Assembly: GCA_041394945.1 (NCBI GenBank)
Contig: JAWKHH010000005.1
Location: forward strand, 1-64,000
Direction: 5' to 3'
From: Bryobacteraceae bacterium
Lineage (GTDB): Bacteria; Acidobacteriota; Terriglobia; Bryobacterales; Bryobacteraceae
DNA: 64,000 bases
A model generated the notes under the pieces. That model did not search any database. It worked only from the letters and a program-made list of their open reading frames with translations, and was not told where the DNA came from. Positions within the stretch are counted from its first letter, which is position 1. Each line of letters opens with the position of its first letter. Of this stretch, positions 8,701 to 17,000 are shown piece by piece. The position numbers and the translations under genes are program-made.

Positions 8701-11241
8701 CTTCACCGTCGACTCGATTCCCAGCCGCGTGATGCTCGTCGGGTTTCCCCGGTATACGAACCCCGTGCCGTAGTTCGCCGAGTCGTGCTGCTGGAGCCCG
8801 GTTCGCGGCTCCAGTGTGGTCCCACCCGTGTAGTTGTCATACGTGATGTTCACCAGCGTGAACGGGCCGTCCACCCCGGCAAGCGTCGCCGTCTTCAGCA
8901 GATTCCGCAGGTAGCGCGACGTATAGGCGCTTCCCGTCTCGTAGGTGTTGGTGTAGGTCTTCGTCGCCGTCGCCGCGGGCGTCGTCCCGGTTCCGTGGTC
9001 ATAGATCGCACGGCTGGTAAGGTTTCCGTAGGCGTCGAGCACCTGCGTCACCTTGGATTGCTTCTGGCTCGCGCCTGGCTCCAGCGTCGTCAGCACCTGC
9101 CCGATGTACGGCCGTTGGGCTGCGTCCACATCCCACGTCATCTCCTGCCGCCGGCGGACCGTGCCCGATGTCCACGCCTGCCACTCCACCTTGGTGGCCA
9201 GGCCGAGGTCCGGAGCGGAACTGCTCTGCTGGAAGGTCCACACCCGCCGCGCCGCCAGTGACGCGTCGATCACCGCTTTCCAGGCATGGATACTCCGCGC
9301 GGCGTCCCCGGCGAAATCCCACGTGAACTCGTAGTTCCAAAGCGTTCCGGAAAGCGGGTCCGGCTTCAGCCGCCGCCACCGGACTTCCCGCACGTTGTTG
9401 CCGCCAGTCGCCGTGAACGTCTGGTACTCCCAACGGATCTCGCCGCCGTAAGGATAGATCACTTTCGACAACTCGCCCGCCGAGTTCGTCCCGTACTCGA
9501 ACTGATGCTTCAACCCCAGGCTGTTTGTAACGTCCTTCAGCACCGATGCCCCCCCGAAGCCGGCGCCGCTGGTGAACGGCGCGGTAAGCGTTGTCACCCC
9601 TTGGTAGGTAAACGTGTAGTTCTCGGCGGTCTGAATGTCGTTGTTGATGCTCGTGAGCCGGTTCTGCCCGTCGTAAACCAGCCCGTAGGTGCGGTATCCG
9701 CCCGGAATCGACACCGCCCGCACGTCTTCGATCTCCGCGATTCGCCCGCTCGAGTTCGAAAACGGCGCGTTCACTCCGGTCAGGTAGCGGAAAAGGATCT
9801 GATTGCCGTTGGCGTCCTGAATCATCGATGGGTACTGGGTCCCGGAATCGTTCTCCGCTCCCGTCGAGACGACGTTCATCTCCCAGAATGAGCCGTCGTT
9901 GAAATAGAGCCGATGGATGTTCGAGTCGTACGACACATAGACGCTCTGCTTCGACGTCCACACGCCGCCGCTGCTCTGGTCCAGAATGTACTCCGCGCCT
10001 GTCGAGTCCGTGAACACATAGTGGTGCAGGTTGTAGTAAGTCGCCCAGTACGGCGTAATCGACCCTACCAGCAGCCGCCATCCGAACCCGTAGCCGGCGT
10101 CGCGGCCCATCTTCCAGTCGACGTTCGAGTAGCGCCGCCACACCTGCGAATTGTAGTTCAAGGCCACGGTCACGCCGCTGCCGCCTCGTCCCTGCGCGCG
10201 CAGCAGTGGCATCGTGAAGTTCAGATTCCCTGACCGTGTGTCGATGCTCTCGCCCATCGCGCCCCAATAGCTTCCGGTTGGCCGTACACCGGTTTGGAGC
10301 GGATCGGCGGTTCCCGTCGCCGGAGCAGTCACCGTCACGATGGTGGCGTTGCCCACGTTCCAGTGGTAGTCCATCGGCGTGATGCTGTAATCGTACGTCA
10401 CCCCGGCGGTCACGGCGGAATCGGTGAGCTCGGGTGTCCGCGGCTGCTGCGGAATAGGATCCCAGCTTCCGCTGGGCGATACGCGCCGGTAGACCCAATA
10501 GTAGGCGACGCCCACTCCCGTCCCGCTCGGGTTGTCGCTCGGCTCGGCCCACTGGAGGTTGATTTGCCCGGGCAGCGGCATCACTGACATCGTCTGCGAA
10601 CTCACGTTCTGGGGAGCGGCGGTGTCCTTCGCGCCCAGCCAGGCGTAATCAAAGCCGCTTCCGCTCGGCGCGTTGCTCACGCCTACTCCCGGGTTGCCGG
10701 ACGTGATCGCATTGTCCACCACCAACAGGACCGAAGCGCGATCGATGTAGGTGTTCAACTTGCCGTTACTGTAGATCGTTCGGAATTCCATGCCCGTATG
10801 GCACCCGGTGGTTGTGTATCCCACCTGTGTCACCACCCCGGAAGCCCGCTTGTTCGCGACCAGCGTGGCCGTGCAGGTTCCGTTGGCCTGCATCGTCGGG
10901 CTGAACTCCACCGAGTAATAGGTTCCCGTTGCCGGAAGGATGCGCGCGTCCTGAGTCGCCCGGATATAGTGGACGTAGATGCCACCGCCCGTAGCCAGTG
11001 TCAGCCCCGAGTTGATCTCGTACTCGCCCGGTGAGGTCGGCGGGCCCGTCTTCGCGATCAGCGAGCCTCCGTTGCCGCTGCCCGTCAGAATTCCCCCAGC
11101 ACTCAGAGAGCCGTTCAGTTGCCAGTAGGCGGTGTCCACCGAGCCGAAATTGTCCACTTTGTAGTAGCTGTAGACGGCGAACAGGCTCCCGGCCGTCGCC
11201 CCGGCGAGCATGAAAGCTGTGGAAATACGAGTGATGTTCAT
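5743..11241 (-). CDS. Full-length secreted Rhs/YD-repeat protein
   Basis: An 1832-aa protein with ATG 11241 and an AGGGG site upstream. Residues 1-22 are a signal-like hydrophobic stretch. About 30-200 look like a lectin/LamG-type beta-sandwich. About 215-300 (APQNVSSQTMSVMPLPGQ onward) resemble a fibronectin type III domain. A long Rhs/YD-repeat region then runs to the closing motif GRFLTPDPAG near residue 1604. In known Rhs proteins such repeats form a shell that encloses a toxic tip. The ~228-residue tip starts with the CPPGYLW motif, has a hydrophobic stretch (about 1725-1768) that may cross a membrane, and ends with several cysteines (CEELYRSDMKNC, VECVQRA). I do not recognise its activity. 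A TPR gene follows two bases downstream. Confidence 0.85.
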   Translation of the reverse strand: MNITRISTAFMLAGATAGSLFAVYSYYKVDNFGSVDTAYWQLNGSLSAGGILTGSGNGGSLIAKTGPPTSPGEYEINSGLTLATGGGIYVHYIRATQDARILPATGTYYSVEFSPTMQANGTCTATLVANKRASGVVTQVGYTTTGCHTGMEFRTIYSNGKLNTYIDRASVLLVVDNAITSGNPGVGVSNAPSGSGFDYAWLGAKDTAAPQNVSSQTMSVMPLPGQINLQWAEPSDNPSGTGVGVAYYWVYRRVSPSGSWDPIPQQPRTPELTDSAVTAGVTYDYSITPMDYHWNVGNATIVTVTAPATGTADPLQTGVRPTGSYWGAMGESIDTRSGNLNFTMPLLRAQGRGGSGVTVALNYNSQVWRRYSNVDWKMGRDAGYGFGWRLLVGSITPYWATYYNLHHYVFTDSTGAEYILDQSSGGVWTSKQSVYVSYDSNIHRLYFNDGSFWEMNVVSTGAENDSGTQYPSMIQDANGNQILFRYLTGVNAPFSNSSGRIAEIEDVRAVSIPGGYRTYGLVYDGQNRLTSINNDIQTAENYTFTYQGVTTLTAPFTSGAGFGGASVLKDVTNSLGLKHQFEYGTNSAGELSKVIYPYGGEIRWEYQTFTATGGNNVREVRWRRLKPDPLSGTLWNYEFTWDFAGDAARSIHAWKAVIDASLAARRVWTFQQSSSAPDLGLATKVEWQAWTSGTVRRRQEMTWDVDAAQRPYIGQVLTTLEPGASQKQSKVTQVLDAYGNLTSRAIYDHGTGTTPAATATKTYTNTYETGSAYTSRYLRNLLKTATLAGVDGPFTLVNITYDNYTGGTTLEPRTGLQQHDSANYGTGFVYRGNPTSITRLGIESTVKYDITGAVFKATQGPLTIEYTPDPTHNNTVPSVIKPNGDTTKQETFTYSPFLGVEDRVGPNTATSEIVYDAYARPESSTSQHGATTTYTYSAAGSYPAWTRSASTYTSSAGTINRFAKTYYDGFGRTVKTETGSGPSTVVSTVETQYGPCACSAMGKMKQTSQPYAPGGSVFWTVYAYDPLGRTTQVTQPSSAGNTVYGYYSTVGADEVKVTDPAGKWKTFKSNALGELVQVTEPNPAGGTWNTTYAYNALGKLKTVTMVRPTGTQTRSFAYNSLGQMTSTTNPETGTVNYTYTSNGQVATKIDAKNQKVVYGYDPYLRLTTIARHPVSTGAADPNQATTLVYDTSEPGDGSGAGRLTQAIQVALDETGANPITFRETFGYTAGGLMNKKRLFVTKWTGSSSGFQTVSLEANRSYDSGGQMISDIYPVPAGTGPTYTFSYDALGRYTAMSQTGVGAVVSGVQYNAAGQMTQMTWDGWTETRQYNDLNQLKKITIPSVADWEYVFPATQNNGRITQMKDLITGENVTYAYDALNRLISAVASGTGTWGLSFGYDGFGNKLTQAVTQGTGPTHSFTVNASTNRLNGFTYDSNGNQLPTASGTYDVENRLRQYQSGGEVYGYAADNRRVWKHKPGVGNEITFWGIGGSRVATFNLQQTTTLPYLTLTETARNVWFGGKLIRTGAVGAQASVVVDRLGSVRVSKVGSTVERLDYWPYGEEKPSTTTQEREKFATYTRDATGLDYADQRYFGSTMGRFLTPDPAGESSSSIGNQYSYSHDEPIGMTDSSGLAPASIEDSWGAGCVKYFDAPGVEGDASDPCPPGYLWVTTGGAGGRIMNDGRLAQIRNTFEALSEVIEDWDYADEQGRRFNVTLTPEATQSLLRSGFLAVGAGGALILTGAALPEIAVVVTVTGAVILTGLTIYAIQHLGQQAIDALRATDKPTTIPYEPGVCEELYRSDMKNCREREYTVECVQRAAENYRRCREGLQRK
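6470..8672 (-). repeat. Rhs core duplication, copy 2 (inside the full-length rhs)
   Basis: This is the partner of the repeat at 3013-5228. Similarity is near complete at the nucleotide level over most of its length. It ends at 8672 on one side (codons for ATQGPLTIEY) and near 6470 on the other, where the variable tips begin. The copies are in direct orientation about 3.45 kb apart. Homologous recombination between them would delete the TPR gene and swap the tip. Confidence 0.9.
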
Positions 11242-11291
11242 GTGACCCCTGAAGCTTCTCTCAGACGACTGGTTTTCTTGTCTCTTGTGGG

Positions 11292-11324
11292 GCAGGATTC
11301 ATCCTGCGGCAGGCTTCAGCCTGC
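11292..11324. repeat. Twin back-to-back hairpins between genes
   Basis: Two perfect palindromes with TC loops stand one base apart: GCAGGAT-TC-ATCCTGC at 11292-11307 and GCAGGCT-TC-AGCCTGC at 11309-11324. They share the GCAGG arm and differ at two symmetric positions, so each was kept complementary. They lie in the 100-bp gap between the rhs start (11241) and the stop of the next minus-strand gene (11341). They could act as a terminator for that gene, or as a REP-like mobile palindrome. Confidence 0.75.
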
Positions 11325-11340
11325 TCGGGCAGTTGCGGCC

Positions 11341-11817
11341 CTAATTGCGCCCAGGTGGCGCCGCGCGATCCGGCCGCCCCTCGCCTCCCTGATGAACGAA
11401 TCGGTCGAGGTCGAAACCCTGCTTCTTCCCCCGAAATTCGGCCTCGATCTCTTCCTTCTGCGAGCGCCCACGGTCGAAACGCTTCACGTCAGCCCGATTC
11501 GCCAACGGTTGCAGCGCGGCTTGCAGAGCCTTCCTGTCTCGCGCCACCACTTCGACAATGGCCGTCTTGCCGTCGTCGCTCTCCTCGAATCGAATACTCA
11601 CAACGCCGGCCAGCGGAGCCTGTCCCGGGGCCGGCATCACAATTGGCCGCCTTGGGTCTTCGGAAGTCCCCGCACCCACCATGGGCACTACCAGCAGCGT
11701 CCGTTCACCCCAACTGAAGGGATTCGGACCCGCTTGGGGGAAGGCCAAGCCGGTGGCCATAACAACGAGCATCGCGCCCGGGAGCAGGCGCGGCGATAGA
11801 TGAGGGGAGTGTGGCAT
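11341..11817 (-). CDS. Hypothetical secreted protein, basic C-terminus
   Basis: A 158-aa protein. I chose ATG 11817 because a TGGAGGAG ribosome site lies about eight bases before it. The open frame extends upstream, but those residues do not look coding. The N-terminus is signal-like (LLPGAMLVVMATGLAFPQAG, about 12-31). The mature part has WGERTLLVVPMVGAGTSEDP, then VVSIRFEESDDGKTAIVEVV, then a lysine/arginine-rich tail. I do not recognise the family. It is transcribed toward the full-length rhs (100-bp gap with the twin hairpins), so it could be the first gene of that unit or an unrelated neighbour. Confidence 0.6.
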   Translation of the reverse strand: MPHSPHLSPRLLPGAMLVVMATGLAFPQAGPNPFSWGERTLLVVPMVGAGTSEDPRRPIVMPAPGQAPLAGVVSIRFEESDDGKTAIVEVVARDRKALQAALQPLANRADVKRFDRGRSQKEEIEAEFRGKKQGFDLDRFVHQGGEGRPDRAAPPGRN

Positions 11818-12593
11818 TGAGGGGCTCCTCCACGAGAAAATAGTTACGATGGGCGACATATTCGAAGACCAATTCGAATCATTAACTAAGTGTTTCGTAT
11901 TATTGTGCAGTAAGAATACCCCCCCCGGCTCGATTGTCAACAGGAATAATCTTGTCGATGTTTCATTCAGAAACCGTATGTTCCAATCAAGAAGCACGAT
12001 CTGGGCCCTGAGCGCGCGCCAACTTCGGTACCGGCTCCGGGAGGCGCATCTCCCGCACGTCGAAATCCTGAAGTAGATTTGTTTCCAACGACATCCCCGA
12101 ACCGATTTCGCACGCGGCCGCACCTCGCCCCCCACCCTGAAGTCAGTATGCGGACCGCGCTCACCATCGCCCCGTCCGGGAACTCCTCCAAAACACCATC
12201 GCCAGCCTCCAACACCCCCGAAGCGCAAAGGCCGCCCCGGCGCCGCGCCAAACCGCCACGAACCCGCGCTTTGCCGGTAGCCGGACCGAGTCCGTTTTGT
12301 GGATTCCTCAAACAGGAATCTGAGCGAACGCCGCCCCAGACTCCTCTTCGAACCGCAAGTCGCCGAAAGGAGGAAGCCCGTGAGGCGCGCGTGGCCAAGA
12401 AGTCCTTTGAAAACAATCTAATGCAAAACGAATCGCCGCCGGACCCCAAACCGCCCCCTCTTCAACCGCCGGAATTCATCACAATTCATCACATTCAACA
12501 CTCCTCCCGTGCGGCTGAGCGAGTCGAACATTGGCCACCCTCGGTATGGTCCTGGCGCATCCGCTGAGTTCGGGAGACTGCGCATTCGCGGCG
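11818..12593. other. Gene-poor spacer
   Basis: About 780 bases without a gene I can support. The first part (11850-12000) is clearly AT-richer than the surroundings and probably holds the promoter of the minus-strand gene that starts at 11817. It also has a run of eight C (11919-11926). The second part is GC-rich and gives only proline/arginine-rich frames on both strands. Around 12476-12500 it carries an AATTCATCACATTCAACAC motif like the one that ends both ~270-bp repeats. Confidence 0.6.
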
Positions 12594-12834
12594 GAACCAC
12601 TAATTGTGATGGGGTCTTCATTCTCGGCGACGCCGGCGGCGTCCGTCTTGTCGACGGCCTCGGGAGGCACGCGCGTGCTGTTCGACGGCGTCGCTGCGCC
12701 ACTCATCTCACGTCTCCGCGGGGCAGACGAGCGCGATCGTGCCCTACTCGGTCTCGCGCCCGACCGCCACGGAAGTGATCGGCGAGTACCAGGGCAAGCG
12801 GTCCGCCGGCGGCGTGGGAGTACGCATCTTCCGA
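12594..12834 (+). pseudogene. Remnant of a Solibacter-type secreted C-terminal domain (TIGR03437-like)
   Basis: The frame from 12594 reads EPLIVMGSSFSATPAASVL and then TASGGTRVLFDGVAAPLI. One extra base near 12708 shifts the frame, after which the text continues as HVSAGQTSAIVPYSVSRP and EVIGEYQGKRSAGGVGVRIF. This is the pattern of the domain found at the C-terminus of many secreted Solibacter proteins (GGT.V.FDG..APL.Y.S.GQ...VPY). The rest of the gene upstream is missing. At 12832-12834, where the paralogous position 21844-21846 has a TGA stop, this copy has CGA. It is a decayed tail with no start, frame or stop. Confidence 0.75.
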
Positions 12835-13088
12835 CCCCGCAGCGAATATGGCTGCGGCACTACAGGGTCCCCTGCGGCCCATCCCTTGTATGACAAGGCC
12901 CATAGGCAAGATACAGTCCCCCGGCTGTTTCGAGGACGAAAATAGCCGCTTAGGAATAAGTATCTCCATTCCAATCAACAACTTCCCCGGAACGGGTTTG
13001 CACGCGCCCACCGCCCATCCCTCATCCTGACCCTCGGAGGCCCCATGCACCGCCGGCCCGCGGGTTCAACACAATTCAACACTTTCAC
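12819..13088. repeat. ~270-bp dispersed structured repeat, copy A
   Basis: Closely similar to 21830-22106 over its whole length. It begins at the 3' end of the domain remnant (ACCCCGCAGCG) and ends in the motif AACACAATTCAACACTTTC. It can form a CCGCAGC/GCTGCGG hairpin near its start and a GGCTGTTT/AAATAGCC-type hairpin near 12920-12945. Differences between the copies are scattered single substitutions. It lies between the gene remnant and the promoter of the next plus-strand unit. Confidence 0.85.
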
Positions 13089-13220
13089 GCCCCACCTGCC
13101 AAGAGCACGCATGCGCAGTCCAGACTAGGCAACTCGTCATCCATCCCACGGCGGTGAGGCGGCAGCAATTCCACAGGAATCGGCATTACATTAAGACGCT
13201 TATAACGTACAAATTGCTGC

Positions 13221-13250
13221 TTGACATCCGACAGCGCGAACGATTATTCT
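13221..13250 (+). promoter_or_regulatory. Sigma-70-type promoter of the third Rhs unit
   Basis: A perfect -35 box TTGACA (13221-13226) is followed after 18 bases by TATTCT (13245-13250). Only eight bases separate the -10 box from the ATG at 13259. Transcription would therefore start at or just before the start codon, giving a leaderless mRNA. No Shine-Dalgarno sequence is present. Confidence 0.65.
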
Positions 13251-13258
13251 AATGTCGC

Positions 13259-14042
13259 ATGAAAACACTTATTTGGAGGGGTTTCGCGATCTTACTCCTG
13301 ACAAGTGTCCCCCCCCCCCCGCGCGGCCGGGCAATTACAGCCGGAGGACCGGCGTGGCGAACTGATTAGCTCCTCCCGGCTCCCTGCGTTTCTGTACCAC
13401 ACCTATCAACGACACGGGCGATCGCTTTCGACGGCAACGACCGTTAGATCCACGCTGACAGGCACACTTCGGGACCAGCGGGGAGGCCGGCCAGTCAAAC
13501 TGGACTGGCAGCTTCCCGGACACTTTCGAATCGAGGAAGCAGGAGCGACGCCACGGGTGCTCGTCTTCGACGGCAGCCGCATTTCGAGTTCGCGGGGAAG
13601 CGTCGGTCCCGGCGAGTTGGCGCTGATCGAGAGCCTTGCCGTAGACACTCCCGAGGGGTTCTTCCTGTCTGTGCTGCATGGTGCGGGCCTCACGCTTCTC
13701 GGTAGCCGGTTCCGTACAGACGACGGACGCACACCGAACTATCGTGGTCCCTACTTTGACGTCTACCGATGGGTGCACGTCGGTGGCCCGATCGCGCTTC
13801 TTCGGAGAAAGCACGTTCTCGTCGAATCCATCACGCAATCGCTCGCGAAAGTGCAATACGCCGACCAAAGTTCAAACCCGCCGACGCAGATCGAAACCAT
13901 ATTCGAGCAGTGGGGACCGGAAGAAGGAGCGCCCCCGGGACGGATCGTCCGCACGGAAAACGGCCGAGAAGTCCTGCGGCTCGACATCGCGCACCTTGAG
14001 CGAGGGCCGCGCGCAGACCCACCGGCATTTCGTCTACCGTAG
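13259..14042 (+). CDS. Secreted LolA-like hypothetical protein, signal peptide out of frame at a poly-C tract
   Basis: From ATG 13259 the frame encodes a good signal peptide (MKTLIWRGFAILLLTSV), enters 12 consecutive C and soon hits a stop (TAG, about 13361). The rest of the protein (245 codons from GTG 13305 to 14042) is one frame away. Removing one C gives MKTLIWRGFAILLLTSVPPP followed by RAAGQLQPEDR, with a natural cleavage site after AAG. The mature part (KLDWQLPGHFRIEEAG, LVFDGSRI, GREVLRLDIAH) resembles the LolA-like lipoprotein-carrier fold in layout, but weakly. The gene ends 14 bases before the Rhs start, so both share the promoter at 13221. Either the gene is phase-variable or the tract was misread. 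Confidence 0.65.
13309..13320 (+). repeat. Homopolymer tract of 12 C inside a signal-peptide region
   Basis: Twelve uninterrupted C bases between GTGT and GCGCGG. Tracts of this length are prone to slipped-strand mispairing. As written, the tract separates the signal peptide frame (0) from the mature protein frame (+1); 11 C would join them. Confidence 0.95.
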
Positions 14043-14056
14043 ATTGGAGGAAGCTT

Positions 14057-17000
14057 GTGTCAGGCATGAAGGTGCAGGCGTTCATCGCATTGATTGCGGC
14101 AACGGCGGGCTCGGTCCGGCTCGCGGCTCAGGCGCCCGCACCATCCGTCCGCCCTGACCGTGGCATTCGGCCCGGCGGGGCCTATCACCTATCGGAAATC
14201 GAAAATGTCGATGTCGTTAGCGGCAACCTGAATCTTTCCATACCAATTGCAAAGCTCCGGCCGACGCCGGCCGGTGAGCCGAGCTTCGCGCTGTCGCTGC
14301 ACTACAACGCAAGCCAGTGGGATTTTGGCTTGGCGTGGGGCGTGCGCAACAATCAGACGGTAGTTGTGTACTCTTTGCAGAAGAGTCCGTACGGCGGTTG
14401 GCCGGCAGTGGGGCTCACCTACATGCCGATTCAGGAAGAACGGCCGCTGGCGGGAGAAACCTGCACAAACGCTCCCACTACCGCACAGTTCCGGTCAAGA
14501 GCGTCGATGGTCATGCCCGATGGGTCCGTGAAGGCGTTGCGCCTCTATGGAGGCCAGCACTTTGAGGACTATTACAAGTATAAGCTGGATGGGCAGCCGT
14601 TCTGCCCAGGGGACACGCCGTTAGGAGGCACAGTAAGCTGGTTCACGACGGACGGCAGCTATTTGCGGCTCGATGTGGACGCGGCGAGCAAAGCGTGGAC
14701 ACTGTATTTTCCCGACGGCAGCCGCGTGAGTGGCCCTTCGATTACGTCGGAGGCAGACGCAATTCACGATCGCAACGGGAACAGTGTCAGTATCGTAAAC
14801 AGCATTCCCAGCGGCCTTACGAAGACTTTTAACGGTCAGAATAAAACGATTACAATCACCTATCCGACCGTGGGAAATGAAACTACAGTATCCTACCCTG
14901 GCTTCAATAGTGGCAACATTTCCACCGTCATTCGGCAAGAAGATGTCGTGCTCCAGAACCTCACATACACGGATTCCAATCAACTGACAACGGATGTCGC
15001 CAGCCCAGTGGTGAGGCGTGTCACGGAGGTGGAGTTGCCTACTGGCCGAAAATACCAGTTCACGTACCACGCTCCTCCGAATGGCAAAGGAGAACTGAAA
15101 CAGGTGACGACGCCTTTTTCGTCGACTGTGGAGTATGCCTATCACTACACCGACAACCTATTTCCACTGGGGCTTCTCGGAGAAGTGGACAACCCGGTCA
15201 GGCAGGCGACTCTCTCCGAAAGCGGAAGCTTCTCCGAAGTAACCTTCTACGACGTCATGCCGGCGTCCGCGGGCGCAACCAGTTCCAAGGTGCGAAAGCC
15301 GAATGGCGAAACTGAATACTTCTTTCGCCAGCGCTCGACACCTTCGGACCCGCTCCGGGGTTTGGTGTATCGAACCAAGAACCCTGACGGCAGTCTCACG
15401 GAACGCGAGTGGGTGCGCAATCCGCCAGTGAGCCCAAACTACGGTATTCCAACCGGGGACCCAGGAAATCCGTTCGTTCGCATGGAGGTCCGGAGCCTTG
15501 CGAACACCGCCGGGGCGGCGGTCAAATCCGCGATCGTCGTCTCGGCGCTGGACAAGAACGGAAACAAGCGGACAGTCGACGAGTACTGGAACACCGCGCC
15601 GGGGAGTAACGGCTGGTTCGATTTCTCCGCGATAGCGAGGAGCTCCTATGGCTCGGCTCCAATACTGACAGGCGCCCTTCCACAATCTGCGGGGCAATAC
15701 CTCCGGACAACAACGAGGACGTACGAGAATCCGGCCGGCCTGTTCAGCGACAACAGCAATTCGGCCTTCGCGTATTCGAATCCGGGCTCGTCCGCGATCC
15801 CGTTCAAGCGCGCCCTCAAGACCGAGACGGTCAGCGAGACGGTTGTGGGAATAAACTCCACCCGTGCCGCTACCCAATACGGATACGACAACCCGGCCAC
15901 CACAGCCAATGTTAACTCAGTGCGACGGTGGGACAGCGAGATGGCAGCCGCGTTCAGTCTGCCGCTGGGCGTCGCGAATTCGATTCACGAGCAAGCAACA
16001 TACGGGCCTGGGGGACGGAAGGAGACAACTACCGACGCTCGAGGCACAGTCACGAAGTACGAATATGAGCCAGGACCCCAGCCGCCGCACCCATACCCCA
16101 ACAAGATGATTCAGGACTCCGCCAGCGGTGGCATTCAGTTGACCACCGCCCTCGGCTTCGATGCCTCATCCGGTCTTCCAACTTCATCAGCACTCTGGCT
16201 TGATACAAGTGGAAACAACAAAAGCACTACTGTTACGATTTACGACAGCGTCGGAAGAGTAAAAGAGGTACGGGAGGCCGAAGGCTCAGCCGCCGAGCGT
16301 CGTACCGGAATCACATACGACGACGCAAGCCGGCGGGTCGTCACCAGGCGCGACCTATTCACCGTCGGAGACGGTGTGATTCGGGAGGTGGCTCACTATG
16401 ATTCGCTCGGGCGACAACGTCTGCTCCGCCGCCTAGAGTCGTCTACGGAATCCGAGGTCAGTGAGTCGGACGGGATCAAAACGGAGACCCGATACGCCCG
16501 ATCTGGAAACCGCGACTATGAACTGATCTCCAACCCATACCGCACAGCGTCCGATCCCAAAGGTTGGACACTGATTACACGTGACGGGGCGGGGCGGATC
16601 TTGAGTCGCCGTCATTACACGGGCGAGGCGTTGCCCTCCGAGTTTGGCGGCGGTGGTACACCAACGGCGTCCGCTACAATAGCATACGACGGCGCGTGCA
16701 TCACCCAAATCGACGAGGCCAACAAGACCGTGTCGACTGCATATGACGCCTTCGGCCGTGTCGCCGCGGTTTATGAAGCGGCGGCGTCATGTTCGGGCAC
16801 AGCCAGCGCGACATACACTTATGACGTCCTCGACAATCTGGTCTTCGTCCAACAGGGTAGCCAATCCAGGCAGTTTGTTTATACGTCGCTGTCCCGGCTG
16901 AAGACGGCGACGAACCCGGAAACTGGGGCCATCTCTTACAAGTACGATCCGATCGGGAACTTGGTCAGCCGGACGGACGCACGGGGTACCGTCTGCAATG

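Noticed and set aside
11919..11926. Run of eight C as a second phase-variation tract
   Set aside because: It lies in non-coding, AT-rich upstream sequence and does not join two plausible frames. A promoter-spacing effect cannot be shown.
12079..12567. A 162-codon proline/arginine-rich plus-strand frame
   Set aside because: It has no ribosome site, no domain, skewed composition, and overlaps equally long frames on the other strand.
12703..13050. A minus-strand open frame inside both ~270-bp repeat copies, giving a similar peptide (shared ending GDCILPMGLVIQ)
   Set aside because: The differences between the two copies are mostly amino-acid-changing, there is no ribosome site, and the frame runs through palindromes. 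The similarity is explained by the DNA repeat, not by a conserved protein.
13305..13307. GTG 13305 as the true start of the LolA-like gene
   Set aside because: It has no ribosome site and would give a protein without export signal that begins inside the poly-C tract. The upstream ATG with signal peptide and a one-base slip explains the locus better.
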